Shown in pieces: positions 1-8,640 of a stretch of 41,326 bases of DNA. How positions within the stretch are numbered: the stretch's first letter is position 1; every line of letters starts with the position of its first letter. Location of the stretch: assembly GCA_913045375.1 (NCBI GenBank), contig CAJWQE010000012.1, positions 1-41,326 on the forward strand. The letters run 5' to 3'. The stretch comes from an uncultured Halieaceae bacterium. GTDB lineage: Bacteria; Pseudomonadota; Gammaproteobacteria; Pseudomonadales; Halieaceae. Under the pieces are notes generated by a model. That model had not been told where the DNA came from, made no database searches, and saw only the letters and a list, made by a program, of their open reading frames with translations. The translations under genes and the position numbers were made by a program.

Positions 1-308
1 GTGAGGTCAACGCGAGGCTGCGCTTGTAGGCGAACGCTACCGAACCCCTCTCGAGACTCGGAGTTATAGCGGCGCAGGTTATCAATATTCTTGACGGCAG
101 CCTCAACCCGCTGCACGACCTGTTGCTCAATCTCTTTTGGCGATGCGCCTGGCCACGTCAACGACACCTGTACGAGGGGGAGCTTGACGATGGGTTGTAC
201 TTCTTTCTCGATCGTTGTCCAGGCAATGAGGCCAGACACAATGATGAAGACCATCAGCAGGTTGGCAGCAACTGCGTTACGAACCCACCATGAGATTAAA
301 CCACCCAT
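1..308 (-). CDS. RND efflux transporter, N-terminal fragment (runs off left edge)
   Basis: This is the first 102 residues of a resistance-nodulation-division inner-membrane pump, cut by the window edge. Translation from the ATG at 308 begins MGGLISWWVRNAVAANLLMV, which is the cytoplasmic start and first membrane helix typical of AcrB/MexB-like exporters. It continues with the periplasmic motif WPGASPKEIEQQV, a hallmark of the family's pore domain (LTYPGASPEEVE-like in relatives). The stop of the upstream membrane-fusion gene lies 3 bases before this start, so the two form an operon and probably one tripartite pump. RND proteins use the proton gradient to export drugs, lipids or metals. The substrate cannot be read from this fragment. 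Confidence 0.88.
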   Translation of the reverse strand, partial: MGGLISWWVRNAVAANLLMVFIIVSGLIAWTTIEKEVQPIVKLPLVQVSLTWPGASPKEIEQQVVQRVEAAVKNIDNLRRYNSESREGFGSVRLQAQPRVDL

Positions 309-311
309 GAA

Positions 312-1478
312 TTACCCCGCGCTCAACTGAACCGGGTCGGCTGTCTCTTCAATCGCCGAGAGTGCCATACCGGCTACAGGGTTGCGTATGGGCGAGACGA
401 TAATGCGATCGCCCTCCTCAACGCCACTACTCAGGTAAGCAACGCTTGCCGTCGCATGTGCCACGATGACACTACGAACCTCGAGCAGGTCGTCATCGTT
501 CATAATAAATACCCGTCCACCCGCGCGTAAGCCCGCGGCGGGAATCGCCAATACATCAGCGAGCGTGCGCCCCTCGATATCAGCTGCAACGAATAGCCCA
601 GGCGCCATGGGCATATCGCCATCAGCAACATCGAACGGGTTGGCTACTTCAACCGTACCGAAGGTGGAGCGCGTTCGCGGATCAAGCGACGCATCGAGAC
701 GCACCAGGCGGCCAGTCCACTTTCGAGTGGCGCCCGCGATGTCAGTCGACAGTTGAACCCGTAAACCTGCGCCCTCGTCCGCCTCGTAACCAATAGGGAC
801 CCCAAGTGCCGCAATATCGGCATCCGTCAACGGTAGGCGCACTTCTGCGACATCCGTCGAAAAGACCGAAGCCACCGTTCTGCCTGCCCCAACGTACTGA
901 CCCTCATCGACCATGGTTTCAGTGATGCGTGCGTCAAACGGAAGCGAAATTTGTGTTCGTGAAAGATCAGATTCAGCACGCGAAAGCGAGAGCTCAGCAG
1001 CCTGTACACCGGCACGGGCCTGTGCTATTTGAGGTTTCTTGAGTGCCAAATCAGACGGATTAGCCTCTCCCGCGAGCTGCTTTTTAGCAACGTCGGCATC
1101 GGCAAGCGCCTGCTCGAGCTCGAGACGACGGGCCGCTAGGCGAGCTCGTGCCTCAGATACCGCAAGGACATAATCTCGGTCTTCGATGGTCAGTAGCGCA
1201 TAGCCCGCGCTAATACTGCCACCTTCGATAAACCGGGGGGATACGCTGGTGACTCGACCCGACACCTCACTAATCACATCGATTTGGACACGAGGTCTGA
1301 CTTCGCCGTAGACGGTGACCTCAGCTCGCGCACCTGTTCGTGTCGCGCGCTCAACATAGACGCCGATTCGATTAACCGCCGCCTCACCCACCTCGGGCTG
1401 CGGTTTGTTCATGATTAGGGCATTAGTAAACAGGACGGTGATTACAGCGACCACCAAAGGACCAATCAAGCGCTTCAT
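312..1478 (-). CDS. RND efflux membrane-fusion (periplasmic adaptor) protein
   Basis: This is a periplasmic adaptor of 388 residues that would link the RND pump encoded immediately downstream to an outer-membrane channel. I chose the ATG at 1478 because it gives MKRLIGPLVVAVITVLF, a clean N-terminal anchor or signal helix. The frame is open to 1535, but those residues look non-signal-like. After the anchor come a beta-barrel/lipoyl half (VYGEVRPRVQIDVISEVSGR), an Ala/Glu/Leu-rich alpha-hairpin at roughly residues 105-160, and a second barrel half (LPFDARITETMVDEGQYVGAG) typical of the HlyD/AcrA family. A single adaptor/pump pair without a TolC gene is common. No regulator gene is visible nearby. 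Confidence 0.88.
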   Translation of the reverse strand: MKRLIGPLVVAVITVLFTNALIMNKPQPEVGEAAVNRIGVYVERATRTGARAEVTVYGEVRPRVQIDVISEVSGRVTSVSPRFIEGGSISAGYALLTIEDRDYVLAVSEARARLAARRLELEQALADADVAKKQLAGEANPSDLALKKPQIAQARAGVQAAELSLSRAESDLSRTQISLPFDARITETMVDEGQYVGAGRTVASVFSTDVAEVRLPLTDADIAALGVPIGYEADEGAGLRVQLSTDIAGATRKWTGRLVRLDASLDPRTRSTFGTVEVANPFDVADGDMPMAPGLFVAADIEGRTLADVLAIPAAGLRAGGRVFIMNDDDLLEVRSVIVAHATASVAYLSSGVEEGDRIIVSPIRNPVAGMALSAIEETADPVQLSAG

Positions 1479-1668
1479 ATTGACGTCACACCCAAAACAA
1501 CCGACGCCATAATAGACATTCCCGCCATCCAACACCCCCGTATAGTGGTACTAGCAGGCCCAAGAGAATACCACATAGGCGACAACAGACGCGATTTTCA
1601 AGGTGCATTTTTCATCACACTGCTAGAATGCGACAGAGATCTAGCAGAAGCCTTTTGGGGGGCGGGAA

Positions 1669-2880
1669 ATGGATTCAGAAACACAAAGAGAATTCGATAT
1701 CGTTGTCTACGGCGCCACCGGTTTTACCGGCGCTTTGGTAGCAGAGTATTTGCATGAGGCACATGGCGACACTAAGTGGGCTATCGCAGGTCGATCACAA
1801 AACAAACTTGATGCGGTCAAGCAGCGGCTAGATGCACCCGATCTCCCTACCCTCGTTGCCGACAGCGACAGCACAGAGGACATGACGCGTCTCGCCGCCC
1901 AAAGCCGAGTCATTATCAGCACCGTGGGTCCCTACGCGCGATACGGGACAACACTGCTCGAGGCCTGTGCTGCCGAGGGTACACACTACTGTGATTTAAC
2001 CGGCGAGCCGCAGTGGATGGCCTCGGTCTTTGAGCGTGTCAGCGATGCCGCAGAGGAGTCAGGCGCTCGACTGATCCACTGTTGTGGCTTTGACAGCATC
2101 CCGTCGGACCTGGGGGTCTTCGTAGCCCAGAAAACCATGATGGAGAAGCATGGTCTCTACGCCAGCTCCGTGAGCGGCCGAATGGGTCAGTCCAAAGGCG
2201 CTGTCAGCGGCGGAACGGTCGCAAGCATGCTGCTTGCGATGGAGCAAGGCATCAGCGATCCGGTTGCCCGGAAAGCACTGAACGACCCCTATGCGCTCTA
2301 CCCCGCAGAGCTTGAGCCAGGTCAAGATGGACCTGATCAACGCGGCGCTCAGTGGGACGATAGCTTTCAAAGCTGGACCGGACCTTTCGTCATGGCGGCC
2401 ATTAATTCAAAAGTGGTTCGCCGCTCAAACGCTTTGGCAAGCCTGATTTATGGCGCTGATTTTTCTTACAACGAAGCTATGCTTGTGCCCAGCCGTCGTG
2501 CCGCACTCTTGCTCGCTGGCGGCAGCATACTGGGTATGACGGCCCTCGCTATCGGTCCACTTCGCCGTTTAATCGCCAAGCGTCTTCCTCAGCCGGGCGA
2601 AGGCCCTTCTTTGAGTGAGCGCGAGAACGGATTTTTTGAATTCTTTGTCCAAGCCCACCACCCAGAAGATGCTTCCAAGGACGTCAGGATTCTAGTGAAG
2701 GGTAAACGTGATCCGGGCTACGGTGCGACATCAAGAATGCTTGCGCAAGCAGGGCTGAGCCTCGCTTTTGATGACTTGGGCGTGGAAGGCGGGATTTGGA
2801 CACCCGCCTCCGGGTTAGGTGACTTTTTGGTTGAACGACTGGCGACTGTCGATGTTACCTTTGAGGAAGTCGCCATCTAA
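1669..2880 (+). CDS. Saccharopine dehydrogenase-like / trans-acting enoyl reductase family oxidoreductase
   Basis: This 403-residue protein opens with a Rossmann nucleotide-binding motif, DIVVYGATGFTGALVAEYL (about residues 10-28), followed by VISTVGPYARYGTTLLEACA and GTHYCDLTGEPQW. These segments characterise the saccharopine-dehydrogenase-like family that includes mycobacterial trans-acting enoyl reductases. The CGFDSIPSDLGV segment near residue 143 is also typical. A hydrophobic stretch around residues 278-300 could be a membrane-association helix. The family is usually linked to lipid modification rather than lysine metabolism, so this is unlikely to be a true saccharopine dehydrogenase. 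A G-rich run just upstream of the ATG may serve as the ribosome-binding site. The gene ends 2 bases from the convergent SYLF gene. Its substrate is unknown. Confidence 0.85.
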   Translation: MDSETQREFDIVVYGATGFTGALVAEYLHEAHGDTKWAIAGRSQNKLDAVKQRLDAPDLPTLVADSDSTEDMTRLAAQSRVIISTVGPYARYGTTLLEACAAEGTHYCDLTGEPQWMASVFERVSDAAEESGARLIHCCGFDSIPSDLGVFVAQKTMMEKHGLYASSVSGRMGQSKGAVSGGTVASMLLAMEQGISDPVARKALNDPYALYPAELEPGQDGPDQRGAQWDDSFQSWTGPFVMAAINSKVVRRSNALASLIYGADFSYNEAMLVPSRRAALLLAGGSILGMTALAIGPLRRLIAKRLPQPGEGPSLSERENGFFEFFVQAHHPEDASKDVRILVKGKRDPGYGATSRMLAQAGLSLAFDDLGVEGGIWTPASGLGDFLVERLATVDVTFEEVAI

Positions 2881-2882
2881 CA

Positions 2883-3449
2883 TTAGAGGGGTTCGTAACT
2901 GAACTTCTGCCCACCCAGTGATACCTCGACCATAAAGCCTCCCTGGGACAGGGTGAAAACAGCCATACCCTTGTAGAAGCCTGAACTATCGACCTCGGTG
3001 ATTTCGCCGTTTGCGGCGGTCACCGAGGTGCGACCACCACCACCCGTGCTGAGCTCAGCACTGGCGCCCGAATTCAATGCGATGGCTGCAGCCTGACCGC
3101 TGAATTCAAAATTACCTGAGGTGAACTCGCGCATCGATCGCGCATCTTCGAAAAAGATGATTTGCTTGTAAACCTGACCACCAAACTGGAAGCCAAGGCT
3201 CACCTGCGTCATGGTTGCCTTACCGATGGGCTTGCCTTCCTGGTAGACCATTCCCTTACCTTGAGCGCCGCCCACCAGCAGGCCGATTTTTCCAATACTG
3301 GGAAAAACGGCGTATCCGTAGGACGCATCAATGTAAGAACCTGCACCTGCCTCGCGAAACGCCTCAATAGCCACTTCGTTTTTATCCGCCCAAGCTGAAC
3401 TTGAAGCGAAGAAAACCAGCGCAAACATCAAAGAAAAACGGTTCAACAT
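2883..3449 (-). CDS. SYLF (YSC84-like) lipid-binding domain protein, exported
   Basis: From the ATG at 3449 the product is 188 residues and starts with a signal peptide, MLNRFSLMFALVFFASSSAWA, with predicted cleavage after AWA. The frame stays open upstream to 3596, but those residues are not signal-like. The mature part carries features of the SYLF/Ysc84 family: GSYIDASYGYAVFPSIGK, a glycine-rich GLLVGGAQGKGMVY segment, and a C-terminal GFMVEVSLGGQKFSY beta element. Eukaryotic SYLF proteins bind phosphoinositides. Bacterial members are periplasmic or outer-membrane-associated with no fixed role. It is divergent from folE, with a shared 122-base intergenic region. Confidence 0.85.
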   Translation of the reverse strand: MLNRFSLMFALVFFASSSAWADKNEVAIEAFREAGAGSYIDASYGYAVFPSIGKIGLLVGGAQGKGMVYQEGKPIGKATMTQVSLGFQFGGQVYKQIIFFEDARSMREFTSGNFEFSGQAAAIALNSGASAELSTGGGGRTSVTAANGEITEVDSSGFYKGMAVFTLSQGGFMVEVSLGGQKFSYEPL

Positions 3450-3571
3450 ACCCTTGTACCTATGCAAAACATCTACAAATGCGGAGATTTTGATCATCGC
3501 CCTCTGACGATGACATCCGCGACCAAAACACTGCCGTACCAAGTCTACACCTTTAATAAGGACAACGGACG

Positions 3572-4255
3572 ATGCATCAAGTTCAAAGTACCGCAAAAAC
3601 TACCTCACTTCCGAGCGCGATTTCCGACGAGGCGATGGCTGTACGCGGTGCATTGCTTGATCGCGGCCTTGAAACACCGATGGTGGCCAACCACCTGTCG
3701 CGGGACCAGCGCTACGATCGCATTCGCGACGCGTTTACGACTGTGATGGAAACCCTAGGACTCGACCTCAGGGACGACAGTTTGGAAGAAACGCCGCATC
3801 GCATCGCCAAAATGTACGTGGACGAGATTTTTTCTGGCCTAGACTACAGTCAGTTTCCAAAAATTACGGTCATCGACAACAAGATGAATGTGGAGGAGAT
3901 GGTGTGTGTCGATCAGATCGATCTGACAAGTACCTGCGAACACCATTTCGTCACCATCGATGGTTTCGCCAAAGTCGCTTATATCCCAAAGGAAAAAGTC
4001 ATTGGCTTGTCGAAAATAAATCGCCTCGTGGGATTTTTCGCGCAAAGACCACAGGTTCAGGAGCGTCTGACACAGCAAGTTCTGGTGGCACTTCAGACGT
4101 TACTCGGTACCGAAGACGTCGCTGTCACCATGACCGCAGTTCACTATTGCGTGAAGGCCCGCGGTGTGAAGGATGGCAACTCCACTACACGCACCACATC
4201 ATTAGGCGGTGTTTTTAAATCGGACCCCGCTTCTAGAGCCGAGTTCCTAAGCTAG
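3572..4255 (+). CDS. folE: GTP cyclohydrolase I
   Basis: This 227-residue homologue of GTP cyclohydrolase I (E. coli 222 residues) would convert GTP to dihydroneopterin triphosphate, the first step of folate and pterin synthesis, in the cytoplasm. The zinc ligands are visible: Cys122 and His125 in TCEHHF and Cys193 in VHYCVKARG, all 12 positions after the E. coli equivalents (110, 113, 181). Other family signatures are [19 protein letters not shown] and QERLTQQ. The first 30 or so residues are a variable extension. The ATG at 3572 is preceded by AAGGA at a workable distance. It is the zinc-dependent FolE1 type, not FolE2. Confidence 0.96.
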   Translation: MHQVQSTAKTTSLPSAISDEAMAVRGALLDRGLETPMVANHLSRDQRYDRIRDAFTTVMETLGLDLRDDSLEETPHRIAKMYVDEIFSGLDYSQFPKITVIDNKMNVEEMVCVDQIDLTSTCEHHFVTIDGFAKVAYIPKEKVIGLSKINRLVGFFAQRPQVQERLTQQVLVALQTLLGTEDVAVTMTAVHYCVKARGVKDGNSTTRTTSLGGVFKSDPASRAEFLS

Positions 4256-4293
4256 CGCCCCACCCCTCTCGCCTTGACGTCCTCAGACATGGA

Positions 4294-5016
4294 TTACCAG
4301 GGAATCGTTTCCCCGGCCCAGTCAAGGTAGGCCAGTTCCCCATCTGGCTCCGAGCGATCGAGAATATCGATGAGTTGTGCCGCTGAAAATGCCGGGGTGA
4401 ACAACTTCCCCTCAGGTACCGAGCGCTGAAAAGGCTTCGACAATGGCGAATCCACGGTCCCAGGGTGATAAGCAACCAGCTTTGCCTGCTTATTTAATCT
4501 TCGGACCTCGATAGCGGCACATTTCATCATCATGTTGAGTGCCGCCTTACTTGCACGGTAGCTGTACCAGCCTCCAAGCTCGTTATCCCCGAGACTTCCG
4601 ACACGTGCGGACAGTACAGCAATTCGCGGAGCCTCAGATTTACGGATCAACGACCAAAAAGCCGCGAGCGAGCGCATGGGAAGCAGTGCGTTAACCGACA
4701 TGATTGCACCAAAGGCCTCCTCGCTCAGGTCGCTCACCTTCCTCTCCGGGCGGATCGATTCGTTCGATAGCAGGCCGTTGGTCACAATAAGACGCGACAA
4801 AGACAGCCCTGTTGCTTCAATCTCGGCGGAAATACGGGCAAGCGATGCGTCGCTATAATCTGTTTCCAAGGTCGTTACATCGGACTCAACGAACTCAGAG
4901 CGGCTGAGTACATAAACAGACAGCGTGGGATCGGCCGCTAACTTCTCAGCGAGCGCCCTAGCGATCGCACCACCACCGACAATAACAGCAAGGGATTTCT
5001 GGTCAGTAACCGACAA
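4294..5016 (-). CDS. Short-chain dehydrogenase/reductase (C-factor-like)
   Basis: This SDR-fold oxidoreductase has 240 residues if translation starts at the TTG at 5016. It has an N-terminal nucleotide-binding loop (VIVGGGAIARALAEKL) and the catalytic Tyr-x-x-x-Lys in WYSYRASKAALN, preceded by the Ser-containing strand IAVLSARVGS. A PGTVDSPLSKPF segment follows the active site, as in the csgA/C-factor group. I prefer the TTG start because AAGGA lies 8 bases upstream and the N terminus then reads (M)SVTDQKSLAVIVGG; an ATG at 5046 is also possible. Either start overlaps the end of the upstream gamma-glutamyltransferase gene, suggesting translational coupling. The glycine motif is VGGGAIA rather than the canonical TGxxxGIG. 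The substrate is unknown. Confidence 0.82.
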   Translation of the reverse strand: MSVTDQKSLAVIVGGGAIARALAEKLAADPTLSVYVLSRSEFVESDVTTLETDYSDASLARISAEIEATGLSLSRLIVTNGLLSNESIRPERKVSDLSEEAFGAIMSVNALLPMRSLAAFWSLIRKSEAPRIAVLSARVGSLGDNELGGWYSYRASKAALNMMMKCAAIEVRRLNKQAKLVAYHPGTVDSPLSKPFQRSVPEGKLFTPAFSAAQLIDILDRSEPDGELAYLDWAGETIPW

Positions 5017-6814
5017 CCGTGCCGTCCTTACGCATTTCGGTAGCACCTGTCAGCACACCCGTTTTGGGGTCACGGCTAATGGCTTGATAACCACCAAACT
5101 TACCTGCTGTATCGTCAACTTTGACCTTGTGTCCCCGTACACGCAGTGCGTCGACCGTTTTAGCTGGCACGCCTGGCTCGACAAATAAGGTCCCGTAGTC
5201 GGTAGCCACCCCCTCGTCAGGGCTCGATCCTCCATCGTGCAAGAAACGCGCTGCATCGCCCGCTTCCTGAAGATTCATGCCAAAGTCGGCGATATTCACC
5301 AAGACCTGAACATGACCCTGAGGCTGCATACCTCCCCCCATGAGGCCATAACTCATAAACGGTTGATCACCCTTCATCAGAAACGCGGGAATGATGGTGT
5401 GGAACGGTCGTTTACCCGGTGCGTAGATGTTGGGGTGGCCGTCCTCCAGTGAAAATAACTCCCCGCGGTCCTGCAACATGAAGCCGAGACCCGTGGGAAC
5501 CAGTCCACTACCCATGCCGCGGTAGTTGGACTGAATGAGAGAGACCATCATGCCGTCACCGTCCACAACAGTCAGGTAGGTAGTATCACCCTCGCCTTCA
5601 AGCGGAACGGCGAGATAATCGGGCTCGATGACGGTATTCGGCCTGATACGAGCGAACTGCCGCTTTGCGTAGTCCTCGCTAAGAAGCTCGTCGATCGGCA
5701 TCTCGGCGAAGTCGGGGTCGGCGAATGTGCCCGCCATACTTTCAAAAGCAAGGCGCTTTGCTTCGACCATGTAATGGAAAATATCGGCAGATCCCCGCTC
5801 GAACTCGCGCAAATCGATTTGCTTGAGAATGTTGAGCATCATCAACGCAGCGAAACCCTGGCCGTTGGGTGGCAACTCGTAAAGGGTATATCCGTGATAC
5901 TCAACACCACGTGGCTCTACCCACTCGCCCCGGTGAGCTTTCAGATCGTCGAGTGTCAGGTCAGCGCCAATTGCTTTGAAGTAATCGGCCATTGCTTGCG
6001 CCACCGATCCCTCATAAAAGGCGCTGCGGCCCTCGGTTGCGAGTGCCGTGAATGTTCGCGCCAAATCGGGATTTCGGAAAATGTCACCCGCCTTGGGTGC
6101 CACGTTGCCGGGAAAGTAGGTTTTTGTCGCGTTTGCCTGCTCTTCAATCATTGCAGCAACCGATTCAAACCGTTTCCGGTTACCTTCAAACCCCGCCGCG
6201 ATCACTGGACTCAGTGGAAAACCGTTGCGCGCGTACTCAATCGGCGCTGCCAAAACGTCGCTCATTGGCAGACGACCCCATCGTTCATGCAGTGCAAACC
6301 ACCCATCCACAGCGCCCGGTACGGTAACCGACAGCGATCCGTGGGATGGGATGCCCACATAATCCTCGGGAATTTTGCCCTGAGCTTTCATCGCCGCGAT
6401 GGCCTCTCTAAGCTCATCGAGTGAGCGACCCATTGGCGCGCGCCCAGACCCGTTGTATCCATACAACTGCTTGGTTTTCGGATCCCACACAATCGCGAAC
6501 AGATCTCCGCCGATACCGTTACCTGTCGGCTCCATCAGCCCCAAGGCTGCGTTCGCCGCTACCGCTGCGTCGACCGCCGATCCGCCGGCCTGAAGCACAT
6601 CAATCGCAATGTTCGATGCCAATGGCTGTGCAGTAGCGGCCATACCATTGACAGACATGACGGGGCTTCGTGACCAGTCCGCTCCCACGGGTCGTGCCCC
6701 CGGGCCTAACTCCTGTGCCATAACCATTCCCGTAAAAGCCATTCCGGTGAAGGTCATGCCGGCAAAAAGTGTGGTCGATATCGTGGCCAACCATCGCGTT
6801 AATCTGTTTTTCAT
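5003..6814 (-). CDS. ggt: Gamma-glutamyltransferase, periplasmic
   Basis: This 603-residue Ntn-hydrolase precursor would cleave gamma-glutamyl bonds, as in glutathione, in the periplasm. It begins with a signal peptide (MKNRLTRWLATISTTLFAG) followed by an odd GMTFT/GMAFT/GMVMA tandem repeat. Family signatures are present: GGSAVDAAVAANAALGLMEP, TGNGIGGDLFAIVWD and ELPPNGQG. The self-processing nucleophile is Thr411 in GEGDTTYLTVVD, so the precursor should split into large and small subunits before that residue. The small-subunit segment FMSYGLMGGGMQPQGH corresponds to the family's glycine-rich oxyanion region. It overlaps the following short-chain dehydrogenase. A GAG 8 bases before the ATG can act as the ribosome-binding site. 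Confidence 0.94.
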   Translation of the reverse strand: MKNRLTRWLATISTTLFAGMTFTGMAFTGMVMAQELGPGARPVGADWSRSPVMSVNGMAATAQPLASNIAIDVLQAGGSAVDAAVAANAALGLMEPTGNGIGGDLFAIVWDPKTKQLYGYNGSGRAPMGRSLDELREAIAAMKAQGKIPEDYVGIPSHGSLSVTVPGAVDGWFALHERWGRLPMSDVLAAPIEYARNGFPLSPVIAAGFEGNRKRFESVAAMIEEQANATKTYFPGNVAPKAGDIFRNPDLARTFTALATEGRSAFYEGSVAQAMADYFKAIGADLTLDDLKAHRGEWVEPRGVEYHGYTLYELPPNGQGFAALMMLNILKQIDLREFERGSADIFHYMVEAKRLAFESMAGTFADPDFAEMPIDELLSEDYAKRQFARIRPNTVIEPDYLAVPLEGEGDTTYLTVVDGDGMMVSLIQSNYRGMGSGLVPTGLGFMLQDRGELFSLEDGHPNIYAPGKRPFHTIIPAFLMKGDQPFMSYGLMGGGMQPQGHVQVLVNIADFGMNLQEAGDAARFLHDGGSSPDEGVATDYGTLFVEPGVPAKTVDALRVRGHKVKVDDTAGKFGGYQAISRDPKTGVLTGATEMRKDGTVVGY

Positions 6815-6869
6815 GGTGAACTCTTTTCGCTATTAATCACGTCAAAATAATTGCAGTAGGACACCTCAC

Positions 6870-8168
6870 ATGTCGAGCATTAGCAAGGTCGCATTTATCG
6901 GACTCGGCGCCATGGGCTACCCAATGGCAGGCCATCTCAAGCGGAGCGGCTTAGACGTCTGCGTCTATAACCGCACCGAGACCAAGGCTTTTGCCTGGGC
7001 GGACGAGTACGACGGTCTCTCTGCTCCCACCCCTGCCGAAGCGGCTGTAGATGCCCAAATTGTGTTCCTCTGCGTTGGCAATGATAACGATGTAAGGTCG
7101 GTTACGGTCGAAGCTGAAGGTGTTTTGTCCACCATGACAGCCGGCACACTGCTGGTTGACCACACCACCACATCCAAAGCGCTGGCGGAGGAGTTGCACG
7201 CAGCCTGCGATGAGCTGGGGATCGCGTTTATCGACGCCCCCGTCTCCGGCGGGCAAGCGGGGGCAGAAAACGGCGTGCTGACCGTCATGGCGGGCGGTGA
7301 GACGTCAGCCTTTGAGATAATGGAGCCCGTAATAGCAGCTTACGCGAAACACACACAGCGAATGGGCGACGTGGGCAGTGGCCAAGTCACCAAGATGGTA
7401 AATCAGCTTTGCATCGCTGGAATACTTGGCGGTCTGTCCGAGGCGTTTCACTTCGCAGAATGTGCAGGCCTAAATATCGATGAGGTAACACGAGCCATTC
7501 AGGGCGGTGCCGCTCAGTCGTGGCAAATGAATAACCGTTCGGAAACCATAGCTCAACGCAAATATGACTTCGGATTTGCCATTGACTGGATGCGCAAGGA
7601 CTTAGGGTTTGCCCTCGATGTAGCTCAGCAGCTAGGGCTGCACCTCCCCATCGCAACAATGGTTGATGACCATTACGCCAATGTTCAGACCAACGGGGGC
7701 GGCCGGTGGGATACTTCCGGGCTCATCGAGCAGATCCGCATGCGAACTGAGAAGACGCAGGCGGCGAAGACAGCGGAGCGTGTCACGCACTCCGGGGGCT
7801 GCCATTGCGGTAGTGTTCAATGGACGGTAGAAGCACCCAAAATTCTGGATACACACACCTGTAACTGCTCGATTTGTGACATCAACCACTACCAGCACCT
7901 ATTGGTCCCCGAGAGTCGATTCAATCTGACAAAGGGTGAAGAGTCGCTCTCGCTATACACCTTTGGTAGTCACCAAGCGAAGCATTACTTTTGCAAGCAC
8001 TGTGGAGTTAAATCCTTCTATGTCCCACGATCGAACCCAGACGGTGTCAGCGTTAATGCGCGCTGTCTGAACTTGGACACCGTAGAAGTGATTTACGACA
8101 AGCCGTTCGACGGTCGCAACTGGGAAAAAAACGCGGGCTCACTGGCCCACCTATCAAAAGAAAGCTAA
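6870..8168 (+). CDS. Beta-hydroxyacid dehydrogenase (3-hydroxyisobutyrate dehydrogenase-like) fused to a GFA zinc domain
   Basis: One 432-residue frame encodes two domains. Residues 1 to about 290 are a 3-hydroxyisobutyrate dehydrogenase-type enzyme. They contain the NAD(P) loop FIGLGAMGYPMAGHL, the substrate motif DAPVSGGQAGAENG and catalytic Lys175 in GSGQVTKMVNQ. Residues from about 306 to 432 are a glutathione-dependent formaldehyde-activating (GFA/CENP-V) domain. Its zinc-binding cysteines are Cys311 and Cys313 (GGCHCGS), Cys331, Cys333 and Cys336 (CNCSIC), and Cys375 and Cys378 (CKHC). The joint is a short polar linker, MRTEKTQAAKTAERVTHSGG, with no frame disruption. AGGA lies 8 bases before the ATG. 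The gene is divergent from ggt across 55 bases and is followed after 3 bases by the YcgN-type gene. The substrate is not evident. Confidence 0.9.
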   Translation: MSSISKVAFIGLGAMGYPMAGHLKRSGLDVCVYNRTETKAFAWADEYDGLSAPTPAEAAVDAQIVFLCVGNDNDVRSVTVEAEGVLSTMTAGTLLVDHTTTSKALAEELHAACDELGIAFIDAPVSGGQAGAENGVLTVMAGGETSAFEIMEPVIAAYAKHTQRMGDVGSGQVTKMVNQLCIAGILGGLSEAFHFAECAGLNIDEVTRAIQGGAAQSWQMNNRSETIAQRKYDFGFAIDWMRKDLGFALDVAQQLGLHLPIATMVDDHYANVQTNGGGRWDTSGLIEQIRMRTEKTQAAKTAERVTHSGGCHCGSVQWTVEAPKILDTHTCNCSICDINHYQHLLVPESRFNLTKGEESLSLYTFGSHQAKHYFCKHCGVKSFYVPRSNPDGVSVNARCLNLDTVEVIYDKPFDGRNWEKNAGSLAHLSKES

Positions 8169-8171
8169 AAC

Positions 8172-8621
8172 ATGAATCGCACCGCCGCTTACTGGAATAC
8201 AACCCCGCTCGAGCAGCTGAATGCTGAGGAGTGGGAATTATTATGTGACGGGTGCGGCAAATGTTGCCTGCACAAGTTGCAGGATGACGAAACCGATGCG
8301 GTTTTCTACACGCGAGTCGCTTGTCGACTTCTGGATATGAAGTCCGGCGGTTGCTCAGACTACGTTCACCGATTTTCCAGAGTGCCGGACTGCATGGATG
8401 TCAGCAAAATGACCCCAACCGAAATGAAGTGGCTACCATCGAGTTGCGCCTACCGCCTCCGTGCGGAATCAAAACCTTTGCCCGAATGGCACCCGCTAAT
8501 TAGTGGACATGTCTCGACAGTATTCAAAGATCCCAACCGCATTCGTGGCCGGGTCGTATCGGAAATCGAGGTTTCAGAGGAAAACCTTGAGGATTACATC
8601 ATCCGATGGATCGATGCCTGA
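8172..8621 (+). CDS. YcgN family cysteine-cluster protein (UPF0260)
   Basis: This 149-residue cytoplasmic protein matches the YcgN/UPF0260 family in length and motifs. The N-terminal LCDGCGKCCLHKLQDDET segment has the cysteine cluster typical of the group, and further conserved cysteines follow in ACRLLD, GGCSDY, VPDCMD and SSCAYRL. WHPLISG and the acidic, helical C terminus are also family-typical. The cysteine arrangement resembles the YkgJ/zinc-or-iron-binding superfamily. The biochemical role is not established. It starts 3 bases after the dehydrogenase-GFA gene and is probably co-transcribed with it. Confidence 0.9.
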   Translation: MNRTAAYWNTTPLEQLNAEEWELLCDGCGKCCLHKLQDDETDAVFYTRVACRLLDMKSGGCSDYVHRFSRVPDCMDVSKMTPTEMKWLPSSCAYRLRAESKPLPEWHPLISGHVSTVFKDPNRIRGRVVSEIEVSEENLEDYIIRWIDA

Positions 8622-8640
8622 TCCAGTTTTGGCTCTGTCG

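Noticed and set aside
1545..1574. GTGGTA...TACCAC inverted repeat between the efflux genes and the saccharopine-dehydrogenase-like gene
   Set aside because: Six-base arms with an 18-base spacer are common by chance, and no regulator gene is adjacent.
1669..2880. A true saccharopine dehydrogenase of lysine metabolism
   Set aside because: The motifs fit the broader family with lipid-related enoyl reductase members, and there is no lysine-pathway context.
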